Assembly: GCA_001544595.2 (NCBI GenBank)
Contig: FCOH02000012.1
Location: 149,096 to 213,095 of the forward strand
Source of the DNA: Caballeronia peredens
Lineage (GTDB): Bacteria > Pseudomonadota > Gammaproteobacteria > Burkholderiales > Burkholderiaceae
Length of the DNA: 64,000 bases
Direction of reading: 5' to 3'
The translations under genes and the position numbers were made by a program. Positions 55,573 to 64,000 of the stretch are shown one piece after another. The stretch's first letter is position 1. Each line of letters opens with the position of its first letter. The notes below the pieces were generated by a model. It ran no database searches. It worked only from the letters and a program-made list of their open reading frames with translations, and was not told the DNA's origin.

Positions 55573-56640
55573 TCAGCGGGCGCGCGGATCGAACACGCGA
55601 TAGAGCGCATCGGTCAAGAGATTGAGCGCGATGAACGTCGCACCGATCACGAGCGTGCTGCCGAGCACCGCGTTCATGTCGGCGTTGAGCAAGGCGCCCG
55701 TCAGATACGAGCCGATGCCCGGCCACGCGAACACGATCTCGGTCAGCACCGAGCCTTCGAGCAGGTAGCTGTAGGCGAGCGCGATCACCGTCAGGAGCGG
55801 CACGGCGATGTTGCCGAACGCGTGCCGCCAGATCACGCGGCGCTCGGGCAGGCCTTTGGCGCGCGCGGTCGTCACGTATTCCTGGCTCAGTTGTTCGAGC
55901 ATGAACGAACGCGTCATGCGCGACAGATACGCGATCGAATAGAACGCGAGCACGCCCGCCGGCAGCGCGATATGCGAGAACGCGTTCTGGAAGACATCCC
56001 ATTCGCCGGCCATCAGCGAATCGACGAGCAGGCTGCCCGTACGCGTATCGACCATGCCGTCGTAGACCGGATCGATGCGCCCGGGCCCCGATACCCAATG
56101 CAGCCGCGCATAGAAAAGCAGGAGGCCCATCAACGCGAGCCAGAAAACCGGCACCGAACTGCCCGCGAGACCGATCACGCGCGCGATGTGATCGACGAGG
56201 CGATTGTGCTTCACCGCCGCCGCGACGCCGAGCGGCACGCCGATCGCGATACCGATGAACGTCGAGAGCGTCGCGAGTTCGAGCGTCGCGGGAAAGACGC
56301 GCTTGATGTCGTCGATGACCGGATTGGCCGTCAGCAGCGAGATGCCGAGATTGCCGTGCAGCACGTCGCGCGCGTAGATCAGGAATTGATCGATGAGCGG
56401 CTTGTCGAGCCCGAGCCGCAGACGCGCGGCCGCATAGGCGCTCGCGGAGGCGCGGTCGCCGAGAATGGCGAGCACGGGATCGATCGGAATTTTGCGGCCG
56501 ATGAAAAAAGTGATCGCGAGCAAACCCGTGAACGTGATGGCGAGCATCGCGATCCAGCGCGCGAGCGCAAGCGCCGCGCGCACGCCGCCGCGCCGTGCGC
56601 TCGCGGCGCGCATCCGGTCGATGAAGGTGACCGTGCTCAC
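55573..56640 (-). CDS. ddpB: dipeptide ABC permease, DdpB/DppB-like
   Basis: A 355-residue permease from GTG 56640, whose first bases overlap the binding-protein stop as GTGA. Landmarks are the N-terminal helix ALARWIAMLAITFTGLLAIT, the GLDKPLIDQFLIYARDVLHG region and the EAA loop EYVTTARAKGLPERRVIWRH. The helix pattern is that of the oligopeptide/dipeptide DppB type. It is co-expressed with ddpC. Confidence 0.88.
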   Translation of the reverse strand: MSTVTFIDRMRAASARRGGVRAALALARWIAMLAITFTGLLAITFFIGRKIPIDPVLAILGDRASASAYAAARLRLGLDKPLIDQFLIYARDVLHGNLGISLLTANPVIDDIKRVFPATLELATLSTFIGIAIGVPLGVAAAVKHNRLVDHIARVIGLAGSSVPVFWLALMGLLLFYARLHWVSGPGRIDPVYDGMVDTRTGSLLVDSLMAGEWDVFQNAFSHIALPAGVLAFYSIAYLSRMTRSFMLEQLSQEYVTTARAKGLPERRVIWRHAFGNIAVPLLTVIALAYSYLLEGSVLTEIVFAWPGIGSYLTGALLNADMNAVLGSTLVIGATFIALNLLTDALYRVFDPRAR

Positions 56641-58232
56641 TGCTTCCTGATGTTGCGATACGACACGAGGTCGTTGATCGGCCCGACTTCGAGACCGGTC
56701 ACGCCGGGCCGCGCCGCCACTTGCGACACCTTCTGGAACATGATCACGAACGGCGATTTCGCGAGCACTTCGCGCTGCATCTTTTCGTACATCTGCGCGC
56801 GCTTTTTCGTGTCGCTTTCGGCGAGCGCGGCGTTGGTGTCCTTCGTCAGTTGCGGGATGTCCCACGCGTTGCGCCACGCGAGCATCTTGTAGCTCGATGC
56901 ATCCGAGTTGTCCGGGTTCCACACGAAGCCCTGCGCGTTGCTGTGCGGATCGATGTAATCCGCCGACCACTCGCCGATATAGATGTCATGCGCGCGTGCG
57001 CGATAACGCCCGAGCGTCTGCTTGTTGTCGCTCGGCATGAGCTGCACCTTGATGTTCGCGAGCGCGAGATTCGCCTGCACCGCCTGCGCAATTTCGCTGT
57101 ACGGATAGTCGTTGCGCACGTCCATCTTCACGGTGAAGCCGTTGGCGAGACCTGCTTTCGCGAGCAGCGCCTTCGCCTTCGCGACATCCTGGTGATACGG
57201 GTTTTCGTTCAGCGCGCCGAGAAAGCCTTCGGGCAGGAACGTTTCGTGGACCTTGTAGGTCGTGCGGATCACGTTCTTCTGGATGCCCTGATAGTCGATC
57301 AGCCACTTCATCGCTTCCCAGACTTCCGGCTTCGCGAGATTCGGGTTCTTGTTGTTGAGCCCGAGATACATCAACGTGGCTTGCGGCACGGCCGTCGCCT
57401 TGATGACGCCGGACTTCGAGAGCGTGTCGAGATCGTCGGGGCTGAGATCGCGCGCGACGTCGATGTCGCCGTTCTGGATCATCAGGCGCTGGCTCGCCGC
57501 TTCGGTCACGTGCCGCAGCACGATGCGCTTCATCGCGAGCGGAATGCGATAGCCCTCGAAGCGCTGCAGCACGATGCTGTCGTTCGCGGTCCACTTCACG
57601 AGCTTGTAGGCGCCCGAACCGGCCTCGTTGGTCTTGAGCCAGTCGTTGCCGTAGTCGTTGTTCTTGGCGTGCGATTCGGCGAGCTTGCGGTCCACCACCG
57701 ACGCCGGCCACGAGCCGAGCACGTTCAGCACGAAGGTCGGCGCGTAGCGCTGATCGGTAGTGACGGACACGGTCGTGTCGTCGATCTTCTTCACGTTCTG
57801 CAGCGCGTTGGCCTTCGTGAGCCCGATGCCCGCGAGCACGGCGGCCGCGCCCTTGTCGAGCAGCGCGGTGCGCTGGATCGACCAGGCGACGTCGTCGGCG
57901 GTGAGCGGATTGCCCGAATGGAACTTGAGCCCCGGACGGATCTTGAACGTGAACGTGAGGCCGTCCGGACTGACGGACCACGACTCGGCGACATCGCCAT
58001 TGAATTTCGACGGATCTTTCAGGTCGACGCGCACCAGACGGTCATACGTGTTCGCGACGTATTCCTCCGGCACGAGTTCGTAGATTTCGCCGGGATCGAG
58101 CGTGGTGAATTCGTCGAGCAGCGTCGCCATGACGAACATGTCCTTCGGCGTGGCGGCGCTCGCCGTGTTCGCACCCGATTCCACCATCAGCGCCGCCGCG
58201 GCGAGCACGAGCGCTGTCAATGCCTTTTTCAT
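56637..58232 (-). CDS. ddpA: dipeptide ABC substrate-binding protein, DdpA/DppA-like
   Basis: A 531-residue periplasmic binding protein of the SBP5 family. A signal peptide ends ANTASA before ATPKD. Typical phrases are FTTLDPGEIYELVPEEYVAN, YDRLVRVD, SPDGLTFTFKIRPGLKFHSG, PLTADDVAWSIQR and GSGAYKLVKW. The length is close to that of DppA/DdpA. It should bind short peptides, perhaps D-Ala-D-Ala given the DdpX next to it, and pass them to DdpBCDF. Confidence 0.87.
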   Translation of the reverse strand: MKKALTALVLAAAALMVESGANTASAATPKDMFVMATLLDEFTTLDPGEIYELVPEEYVANTYDRLVRVDLKDPSKFNGDVAESWSVSPDGLTFTFKIRPGLKFHSGNPLTADDVAWSIQRTALLDKGAAAVLAGIGLTKANALQNVKKIDDTTVSVTTDQRYAPTFVLNVLGSWPASVVDRKLAESHAKNNDYGNDWLKTNEAGSGAYKLVKWTANDSIVLQRFEGYRIPLAMKRIVLRHVTEAASQRLMIQNGDIDVARDLSPDDLDTLSKSGVIKATAVPQATLMYLGLNNKNPNLAKPEVWEAMKWLIDYQGIQKNVIRTTYKVHETFLPEGFLGALNENPYHQDVAKAKALLAKAGLANGFTVKMDVRNDYPYSEIAQAVQANLALANIKVQLMPSDNKQTLGRYRARAHDIYIGEWSADYIDPHSNAQGFVWNPDNSDASSYKMLAWRNAWDIPQLTKDTNAALAESDTKKRAQMYEKMQREVLAKSPFVIMFQKVSQVAARPGVTGLEVGPINDLVSYRNIRKQ

Positions 58233-58269
58233 GTGATGTCGTCCTGTTGGTAGCGCCGGGATATCGCGA

Positions 58270-58833
58270 TTACATCAGCCGCAGCGGGCCGCTTTCTTCG
58301 TTGTCGATCAAAGCAAGTTCGCGCGAGCCCGGCAATTCGTAATGCCACCACTCGCTCTTGATGTGCGCGAAGCCTGCGCCGTGCATCACGCCCAGCAGCA
58401 GCGTGCGGTTGCGTTGCACGTGCTCCGGCAAGCCGAAGTGAAAATGCTCCGATTCGACGACCATCGCGTCGAAACCGGTGCCCATGTCGAGTTCGTTGCC
58501 GGCGCGATCGACGAGCGTCAGATCGACCGCCGTGCCGCGGCTGTGATTCGAGCCGCGCCCGAGTTCGGCGATGAAAGTCGGATCGGGCAGGAAGTCCCAC
58601 AGCACTTTTTGCGCTTGCGGCGGACGGTAGGCGTCGAAGATCCTGAGCGTCATGCCGATGCTTCGCGCGATGTCGACGGCCTTGCGCAATGCGGCTTCGG
58701 CAGGCTCCAGCAGCAGACAGTGCTGGGTCTTGTAGATGGGCTTGCCGGTGAAGTTGCGATCGGTCGCGTAGACGAGATCGATCTGGACGTGATGGGTTTC
58801 GGGCGTGATGTGCAGCAGACGGGATCGGGTCAT
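58270..58833 (-). CDS. ddpX: D-alanyl-D-alanine dipeptidase, DdpX/VanX-like
   Basis: A 187-residue zinc dipeptidase. The active-site signature SNHSRGTAVDLTLVD gives the SxHxxGxAxD motif, and SEWWHYELPGS provides the catalytic Glu and third His. An Arg in RIFDAYRPPQAQKVLWDFLP lines the site. There is no signal peptide, so it acts in the cytosol on the imported dipeptide, splitting D-Ala-D-Ala to D-alanine. It lies 37 bases before ddpA. Like E. coli DdpX it is probably a starvation scavenger, not a vancomycin-resistance enzyme; no vanA/vanH-type genes are here. Confidence 0.92.
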   Translation of the reverse strand: MTRSRLLHITPETHHVQIDLVYATDRNFTGKPIYKTQHCLLLEPAEAALRKAVDIARSIGMTLRIFDAYRPPQAQKVLWDFLPDPTFIAELGRGSNHSRGTAVDLTLVDRAGNELDMGTGFDAMVVESEHFHFGLPEHVQRNRTLLLGVMHGAGFAHIKSEWWHYELPGSRELALIDNEESGPLRLM

Positions 58834-58922
58834 GGGAACGCGTGCGGCTGTGATATCGGTACACGAACCTTAACGCGTTAGAAAAATCTGCGAAACCCTT
58901 TCCGTCGGGTGGTTTCGGCGAA

Positions 58923-59498
58923 TCACGAGGCGAGCGGCCAGCGCGCGAGGACTTCGTAGTGCGATTGGCCGAGCAGGCTGCGCACGAGCGCGAACTCGCG
59001 CGCGCTCCACGTGACGGGCGCGACGGCCTGGCGCGCGATGCGCCGCTCGTCGTAGAGCAGCGTCACGTGCGGCGTGAAGCGGGGATGGCGTTTGACGGGG
59101 ATGCCGGCGGCGTCGAGATCTGCGCCGAGCGTGCGTTCGAGTTCGTCGAGCGACGGCGTGACATCGCCAGAAAGAACCAGCGGACGCCGGGCGCGCCGGC
59201 CGGAGAAGCTTTCGATGCGATCGAGCGTCACCTCGACGGGCGGCAGCGCGATTTGGGATGCTGCGGTGCGCGCCCGTTTGACGAGGTCGGCAGGAACGCC
59301 CGCGAAGGCGCCCAAATAATGCAGCGTGACGTGAAGACGATCGGCGGGAATCACCCTCGCCTTCAGCTTGTGCTCGGCACGCAGTCGCGCCGCGAGCTCG
59401 CCGATGCGTAAGGCAGCGGCATCGTCGGGACAGAGCGCGAAGAAGAGCGAGTCGGTGGGGTGCTCACGCGATTCGCGGTCAGGCGTGGCGTCGCTCAT
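58923..59498 (-). CDS. thpR: RNA 2',3'-cyclic phosphodiesterase ThpR
   Basis: A 191-residue 2H-phosphodiesterase. The two catalytic HxT motifs are LHVTLHYLGAF and FTPHVTLLYDE. The N-terminal SLFFALCPDDAAALRIGELA and the central ESFSGRRARRPLVL are typical. It hydrolyses 2',3'-cyclic phosphates of RNA ends to 2'-phosphates and can ligate tRNA halves in vitro. It follows guaA on the same strand, 35 bases downstream. Confidence 0.92.
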   Translation of the reverse strand: MSDATPDRESREHPTDSLFFALCPDDAAALRIGELAARLRAEHKLKARVIPADRLHVTLHYLGAFAGVPADLVKRARTAASQIALPPVEVTLDRIESFSGRRARRPLVLSGDVTPSLDELERTLGADLDAAGIPVKRHPRFTPHVTLLYDERRIARQAVAPVTWSAREFALVRSLLGQSHYEVLARWPLAS

Positions 59499-59533
59499 GC
59501 GCCTGACTCGCGTTCATCGCAAGAACCTGGACT

Positions 59534-61117
59534 TCACTCCCACTCGATCGTCGCGGGCGGCTTCCCCGAGATGTCATACACGACCCGATTGACCCCGCGC
59601 ACTTCATTGATGATGCGGTTGCTCACATGCCCGAGCAGATCATGCGGCAGATGCGCCCAATGCGCGGTCATGAAATCGAGCGTCTGCACCGCGCGCAGCG
59701 CGACGACGTATTCGTACGTGCGGCCATCGCCCATCACGCCCACGCTCTTCACCGGCAGAAACACCGCGAACGCCTGGCTCGTGAGGTCGTACCACGACTT
59801 GCCGGTTTCGCGATCGATGGTATTGCGCAGCGTCTCGATGAAAATCGCGTCCGCGCGGCGCAGCAGGTCGGCGTATTCGCGCTTCACTTCGCCGAGAATC
59901 CGCACGCCCAGACCCGGCCCCGGGAACGGATGACGATAGACCATCGCCGGCGGCAGACCCAGCTTCACGCCGAGTTCGCGCACTTCGTCCTTGAAAAGCT
60001 CGCGCAGCGGTTCGAGCAGCTTGAGGTTCAACGTCTCCGGCAAGCCGCCGACGTTGTGATGGCTCTTGATCGTATGCGCGCCCTTCTTGCCCTTGCCCGC
60101 CGATTCGATCACGTCCGGATAAATCGTGCCCTGCGCAAGCCATTTGGCATCGGCGAGTTTGTTGGATTCCGCATCGAACACCTCGACGAATTCCGCGCCG
60201 ATGATCTTGCGCTTAGCCTCGGGATCGGTCACGCCGGCGAGCTTCTGCAGGAATGCCTCGCTCGCGTCGACGTGGATCACCTTCACGCCCAGGTGATCCG
60301 CAAACGTCGACATCACCTGCTTCGCTTCGTCCTGACGCAGCAGACCATGATCGACGAACACGCACGTCAGCTGATCGCCGATCGCGCGATGAAGCAACGC
60401 CGCCGCCACCGACGAATCCACGCCGCCCGACAGGCCGAGAATCACGTGCTCGCCGCCGACCTGCTCGCGAATTTTCGCGACCGCTTCGTCGATGTAATGG
60501 CCCATCTCCCAGTCGGCCTTCGCACCGCACAGCCCGAGCACGAACCGGTCGAGCATCGCGCGTCCCTGCACCGTGTGCGTGACTTCCGGATGCCATTGCA
60601 GGCCGTAGAAGCGGCGGTCGTCGTCGGCCATCGCGGCGATCGGGCACGACGGCGTCGAGGCCATCAGCTTGAAACCTGCCGGCAGATCGACGACCTTGTC
60701 GCCGTGGCTCATCCACACCTTGAGCATCGAGTCGGACTTTTCGTTCTTGAAGTCCTCGATGCCTTCCAGAAAGCCCGTGTGATTCAGCGCCTGCACTTCC
60801 GCATAGCCGAACTCGCGCACGTTGCCGAGTTCGACCTTGCCGCCGAGCTGATCGGCCATCGTCTGCATGCCGTAGCAGATGCCGAGCACGGGCACGCCGA
60901 GATCGAAGACGATTTGCGGCGCGCGCGGCGACTTCGCCTCGGTGACCGAGTTCGGTCCGCCCGACAGGATGATGCCCTTCGGCGCGAATTCGCGGATGAA
61001 TGTCTCGTCGACGTCGTACGGATGAATCTCCGAATAGACATGCGACTCGCGGATGCGCCGGGCGATCAGCTGGGTGACTTGGGAGCCGAAATCGAGAATC
61101 AGGATTTTGTCGTGCAT
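59534..61117 (-). CDS. guaA: GMP synthase (glutamine-hydrolysing)
   Basis: A 527-residue cytosolic enzyme that aminates XMP to GMP. The glutaminase domain has the nucleophile Cys in [17 protein letters not shown] and the His/Glu in [18 protein letters not shown]. The PP-loop ATPase domain has [19 protein letters not shown]. The C-terminal dimerisation domain ends PPATIEWE. The ATG at 61117 ([13 protein letters not shown]) is the usual family start; the TTG four codons earlier is less likely. It lies downstream of guaB on the same strand, separated by the DPVTG-repeat gene. Confidence 0.96.
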   Translation of the reverse strand: MHDKILILDFGSQVTQLIARRIRESHVYSEIHPYDVDETFIREFAPKGIILSGGPNSVTEAKSPRAPQIVFDLGVPVLGICYGMQTMADQLGGKVELGNVREFGYAEVQALNHTGFLEGIEDFKNEKSDSMLKVWMSHGDKVVDLPAGFKLMASTPSCPIAAMADDDRRFYGLQWHPEVTHTVQGRAMLDRFVLGLCGAKADWEMGHYIDEAVAKIREQVGGEHVILGLSGGVDSSVAAALLHRAIGDQLTCVFVDHGLLRQDEAKQVMSTFADHLGVKVIHVDASEAFLQKLAGVTDPEAKRKIIGAEFVEVFDAESNKLADAKWLAQGTIYPDVIESAGKGKKGAHTIKSHHNVGGLPETLNLKLLEPLRELFKDEVRELGVKLGLPPAMVYRHPFPGPGLGVRILGEVKREYADLLRRADAIFIETLRNTIDRETGKSWYDLTSQAFAVFLPVKSVGVMGDGRTYEYVVALRAVQTLDFMTAHWAHLPHDLLGHVSNRIINEVRGVNRVVYDISGKPPATIEWE

Positions 61118-61313
61118 GGCTGCGGCCAAAGGCTAAGTGAACGAATGATGGGTGTGCCGCCGGCGCGCAACGAAACGCCGCCGGCCTGCAAATAACTCGC
61201 AAATGAATCGACGGCCGGCGCGAAGGCCGACCGTGCTGGTATTTCCTGCCGCGGCGCGCGCGCCGTTCTGGCGATGCTCGCCGCCTGCGCGCCCGATGGA
61301 CTCGTGCGCGCGT

Positions 61314-62144
61314 TCAGCGTGGTGCTCCGCTTGCCGCATCGGGCGCCGCGCCCGGCGCGACTCGGCCGGTCAGCGGATCGACACGCCTGCCTGTGACCGG
61401 GTCGATCTCTCCGCTGATGACCGGCTCGATGCGCTTTCCCGTGACCGGATCGATCTCGCGGCCGCTGACGGGGTCGAGCTTGCGGCCGGTCACCGGATCA
61501 AGCGTGGCGCCCGTCACCGGATCCACCGCGCCGCCGTCCAGCGGACGGCCTGCCGGGTCGACCGCGCGGCCGCTGACGGGATCGATGGCGGTCACTTCGG
61601 GCGCGCGCGCCGACGGACGAAGCGCCGTATCCGGCGGCGGCGCCGCCCGCGAACCAGCCGCCACGGGCTCCGCACGAGTCGCCTCGCGTGTTTTTGCCGC
61701 TTTCTTCTCGGCCCGCTGCGCCGCTGCCGCGCCCGCGCTCTTCGCCCGTTCGCGCCGCCGCACAGCCGACGACAGCCTCACGCTGCCGAGCCCGAGCACG
61801 AGTAGCACGGCGCCCGCGACCACCGCGCTTTTCTGGTCGACGTCCGGCGTATGCAGACCGAGCAGCCAGACCAGCACCACGATGCCGCCGAGCCATTGCA
61901 CGTGACCCGACACTTTCGCGGCGCGGGCCGTCAACGCGCCGTCGATCGCCGCATGGAACGCGAGCCACGACAGGCCGATGAGCGCGATGCCGAGCAACTG
62001 CCCGGCAAACGCCGGCTGCACGCGGATCGAATCGAGATGCAGCGCGCCGTACAAGCCTGCCCACGGCGTCAGCAGAAACAGCAGGCCGAACGCGAGGAAG
62101 ATCAGGGCATTGATGACGAGCACGACCCGCAGCAACGGTTTCAT
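61314..62144 (-). CDS. membrane protein with C-terminal eight-residue DPVTG repeats
   Basis: A 276-residue protein from ATG 62144. Four membrane helices occupy residues 6-125 (VLVINALIFLAFGLLFLLTP, GQLLGIALIGLSWLAFHAA, WLGGIVVLVWLLGLH, SAVVAGAVLLVLGLGSV). A basic Ala/Lys linker follows, then residues 187-262 carry about nine copies of an octapeptide of the form (I/V/L)DPVTGRx, for example LDPVTGRK, LDPVSGRE, IDPVTGKR and IDPVTGRR. I know no such protein between guaB and guaA. The repeats may form a short beta-rich stalk, but this is inference. The tail (VAPGAAPDAASGAPR) is low complexity. Confidence 0.68.
   Translation of the reverse strand: MKPLLRVVLVINALIFLAFGLLFLLTPWAGLYGALHLDSIRVQPAFAGQLLGIALIGLSWLAFHAAIDGALTARAAKVSGHVQWLGGIVVLVWLLGLHTPDVDQKSAVVAGAVLLVLGLGSVRLSSAVRRRERAKSAGAAAAQRAEKKAAKTREATRAEPVAAGSRAAPPPDTALRPSARAPEVTAIDPVSGRAVDPAGRPLDGGAVDPVTGATLDPVTGRKLDPVSGREIDPVTGKRIEPVISGEIDPVTGRRVDPLTGRVAPGAAPDAASGAPR
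61359..61586 (-). repeat. 24-bp protein-coding repeat (DPVTG octapeptide)
   Basis: Nine imperfect copies of a 24-base unit coding for (I/V/L)DP(V/A/L)(T/S)G(R/K)x, with a four-residue interruption (DGGA) after the second and an altered unit IEPVISGE. Synonymous differences between copies indicate age or constraint on the protein, not recent slippage. Confidence 0.85.
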
Positions 62145-62204
62145 GGTCAATCCGCGTGATTAATCAGCAATTGAGCGACAACTCAGCGACAACTCGGCGA
62201 CCGC

Positions 62205-63692
<1,488 letters not shown>

Positions 63693-63872
63693 TTATACCG
63701 ATAGTTCTTCGGGTTTTCACTGTCCGAACAGCAAGTTAGCCCGTCTCGTGGCAAAAACCGGGCCGCCGCTCGCCGGCGCGCGCGCCCGCCGGTGCACGTT
63801 CTGACAAGACGGCCGCACCGGGCGCCGTGCTACGCTTCGCGCCTCATTCGAATGACAGGCGGGAGTCGGGCA

Positions 63873-64000
63873 ATGCAGCGCGGTGTGATGTACGGAATGG
63901 CGGCGGGCGCGATCTGGGGCTTCATTTTTCTGGCGCCGCGGCTTCTGCCCGACTTTTCTCCGCTGACGCTGAGCATCGGGCGCTATCTGATGTACGGCGC
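63873..64000 (+). CDS. EamA/DMT-family transporter, N-terminal part (cut by window edge)
   Basis: The first 42 residues of a membrane protein, starting MQRGVMYGMAAGAIWGFIFL and then PRLLPDFSPLTLSIGRYLMY. The first helix with the AIWGFIF motif and the conserved ...LSIGRYL... of the second are typical of the drug/metabolite (EamA) transporter family. GGAG lies eight bases before ATG 63873. The gene continues past the right edge. Confidence 0.72.
   Translation, partial: MQRGVMYGMAAGAIWGFIFLAPRLLPDFSPLTLSIGRYLMYG

Noticed and set aside
53908..56892. A near-1000-codon plus-strand open frame across the ddp operon
   Set aside because: It spans several real genes on the other strand, whose overlapping starts and stops and domain motifs are intact. 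Its product is Arg/His-rich and lacks domains.
58270..58833. A vancomycin-resistance role for the VanX-like enzyme
   Set aside because: No D-Ala-D-Lac ligase or D-lactate dehydrogenase gene is present, and it is the first gene of a peptide-import operon in a Gram-negative setting.

Overview
The window reads as a chromosome segment of a high-GC beta-proteobacterium of the Burkholderiaceae, most likely the Paraburkholderia/Caballeronia/Burkholderia group. This rests on strong G/C third-position bias, recognisable gene families and their arrangement (TolA-type C-terminal domain, DUF2946-CopC-PCuAC copper genes, ddp-type dipeptide operon, urate pathway through PuuD), and the abundance of short secreted proteins of unknown function. 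I did not compute GC or search any database. I see no intact prophage, insertion sequence, CRISPR array or rRNA operon.

Layout. 1-5.3 kb: start of transketolase, the aldo-keto reductase Tas, a DHA2-type efflux pump, then a small envelope cluster (lipoprotein, secreted protein, lytic transglycosylase). 5.3-9.9 kb: small membrane and secreted proteins, a short-chain dehydrogenase with an ABM monooxygenase, an O-methyltransferase and conserved short proteins. 10-14.2 kb: tRNA-His, DusA, a small membrane protein, and a TetR regulator overlapping a 3-hydroxyisobutyryl-CoA hydrolase-like gene. 14.5-17.2 kb: a DUF1488 protein, two overlapping unknowns, a lipoprotein, an EmrE-like pump and an HbpS-like protein. 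17.3-19.4 kb: an AT-richer islet abutting the 3' end of the initiator tRNA, holding a secreted protein with a TolA-like C-terminal domain and two short coupled frames, one of which stops inside the tRNA gene. 19.6-21 kb: copper genes (DUF2946, CopC, PCuAC). 21-33 kb: PBP1a, a small DNA-binding-like protein, a 12-bp tandem repeat, PspA with a TPR/low-complexity membrane protein, GlgX, a DUF2252 protein, MscL and dodecin.

33-50.5 kb is the functional centre: an almost complete purine-degradation region. A BMP-type ABC importer (binding protein, two permeases, ATPase) lies divergent from a LysR regulator, followed by an 8-oxoguanine-deaminase-like enzyme, 5-hydroxyisourate hydrolase, membrane urate oxidase PuuD, and a leftward operon of PuuE allantoinase, OHCU decarboxylase, allantoicase and ureidoglycolate lyase. 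A racemase, an NCS1 allantoin-type permease and a GntR regulator follow. Together these convert urate to glyoxylate and urea. A palindrome of the form ATTGT-N2-ACAAT overlaps the -35 box of the GntR gene and recurs, with one mismatch, just downstream of a possible -10 box of the puuE operon. This points to a shared, autoregulated GntR repressor.

50.7-58.8 kb: LdcA, TadA, a DUF1992 protein, and a ddpXABCDF-like operon (D-Ala-D-Ala dipeptidase plus dipeptide ABC transporter), suggesting reuse of cell-wall peptides. 58.9-64 kb: ThpR, GMP synthase, a membrane protein with an eight-residue DPVTG repeat, IMP dehydrogenase, and the start of a DMT-family permease. Purine nucleotide synthesis (guaB, guaA) and purine breakdown therefore sit within 30 kb of each other.
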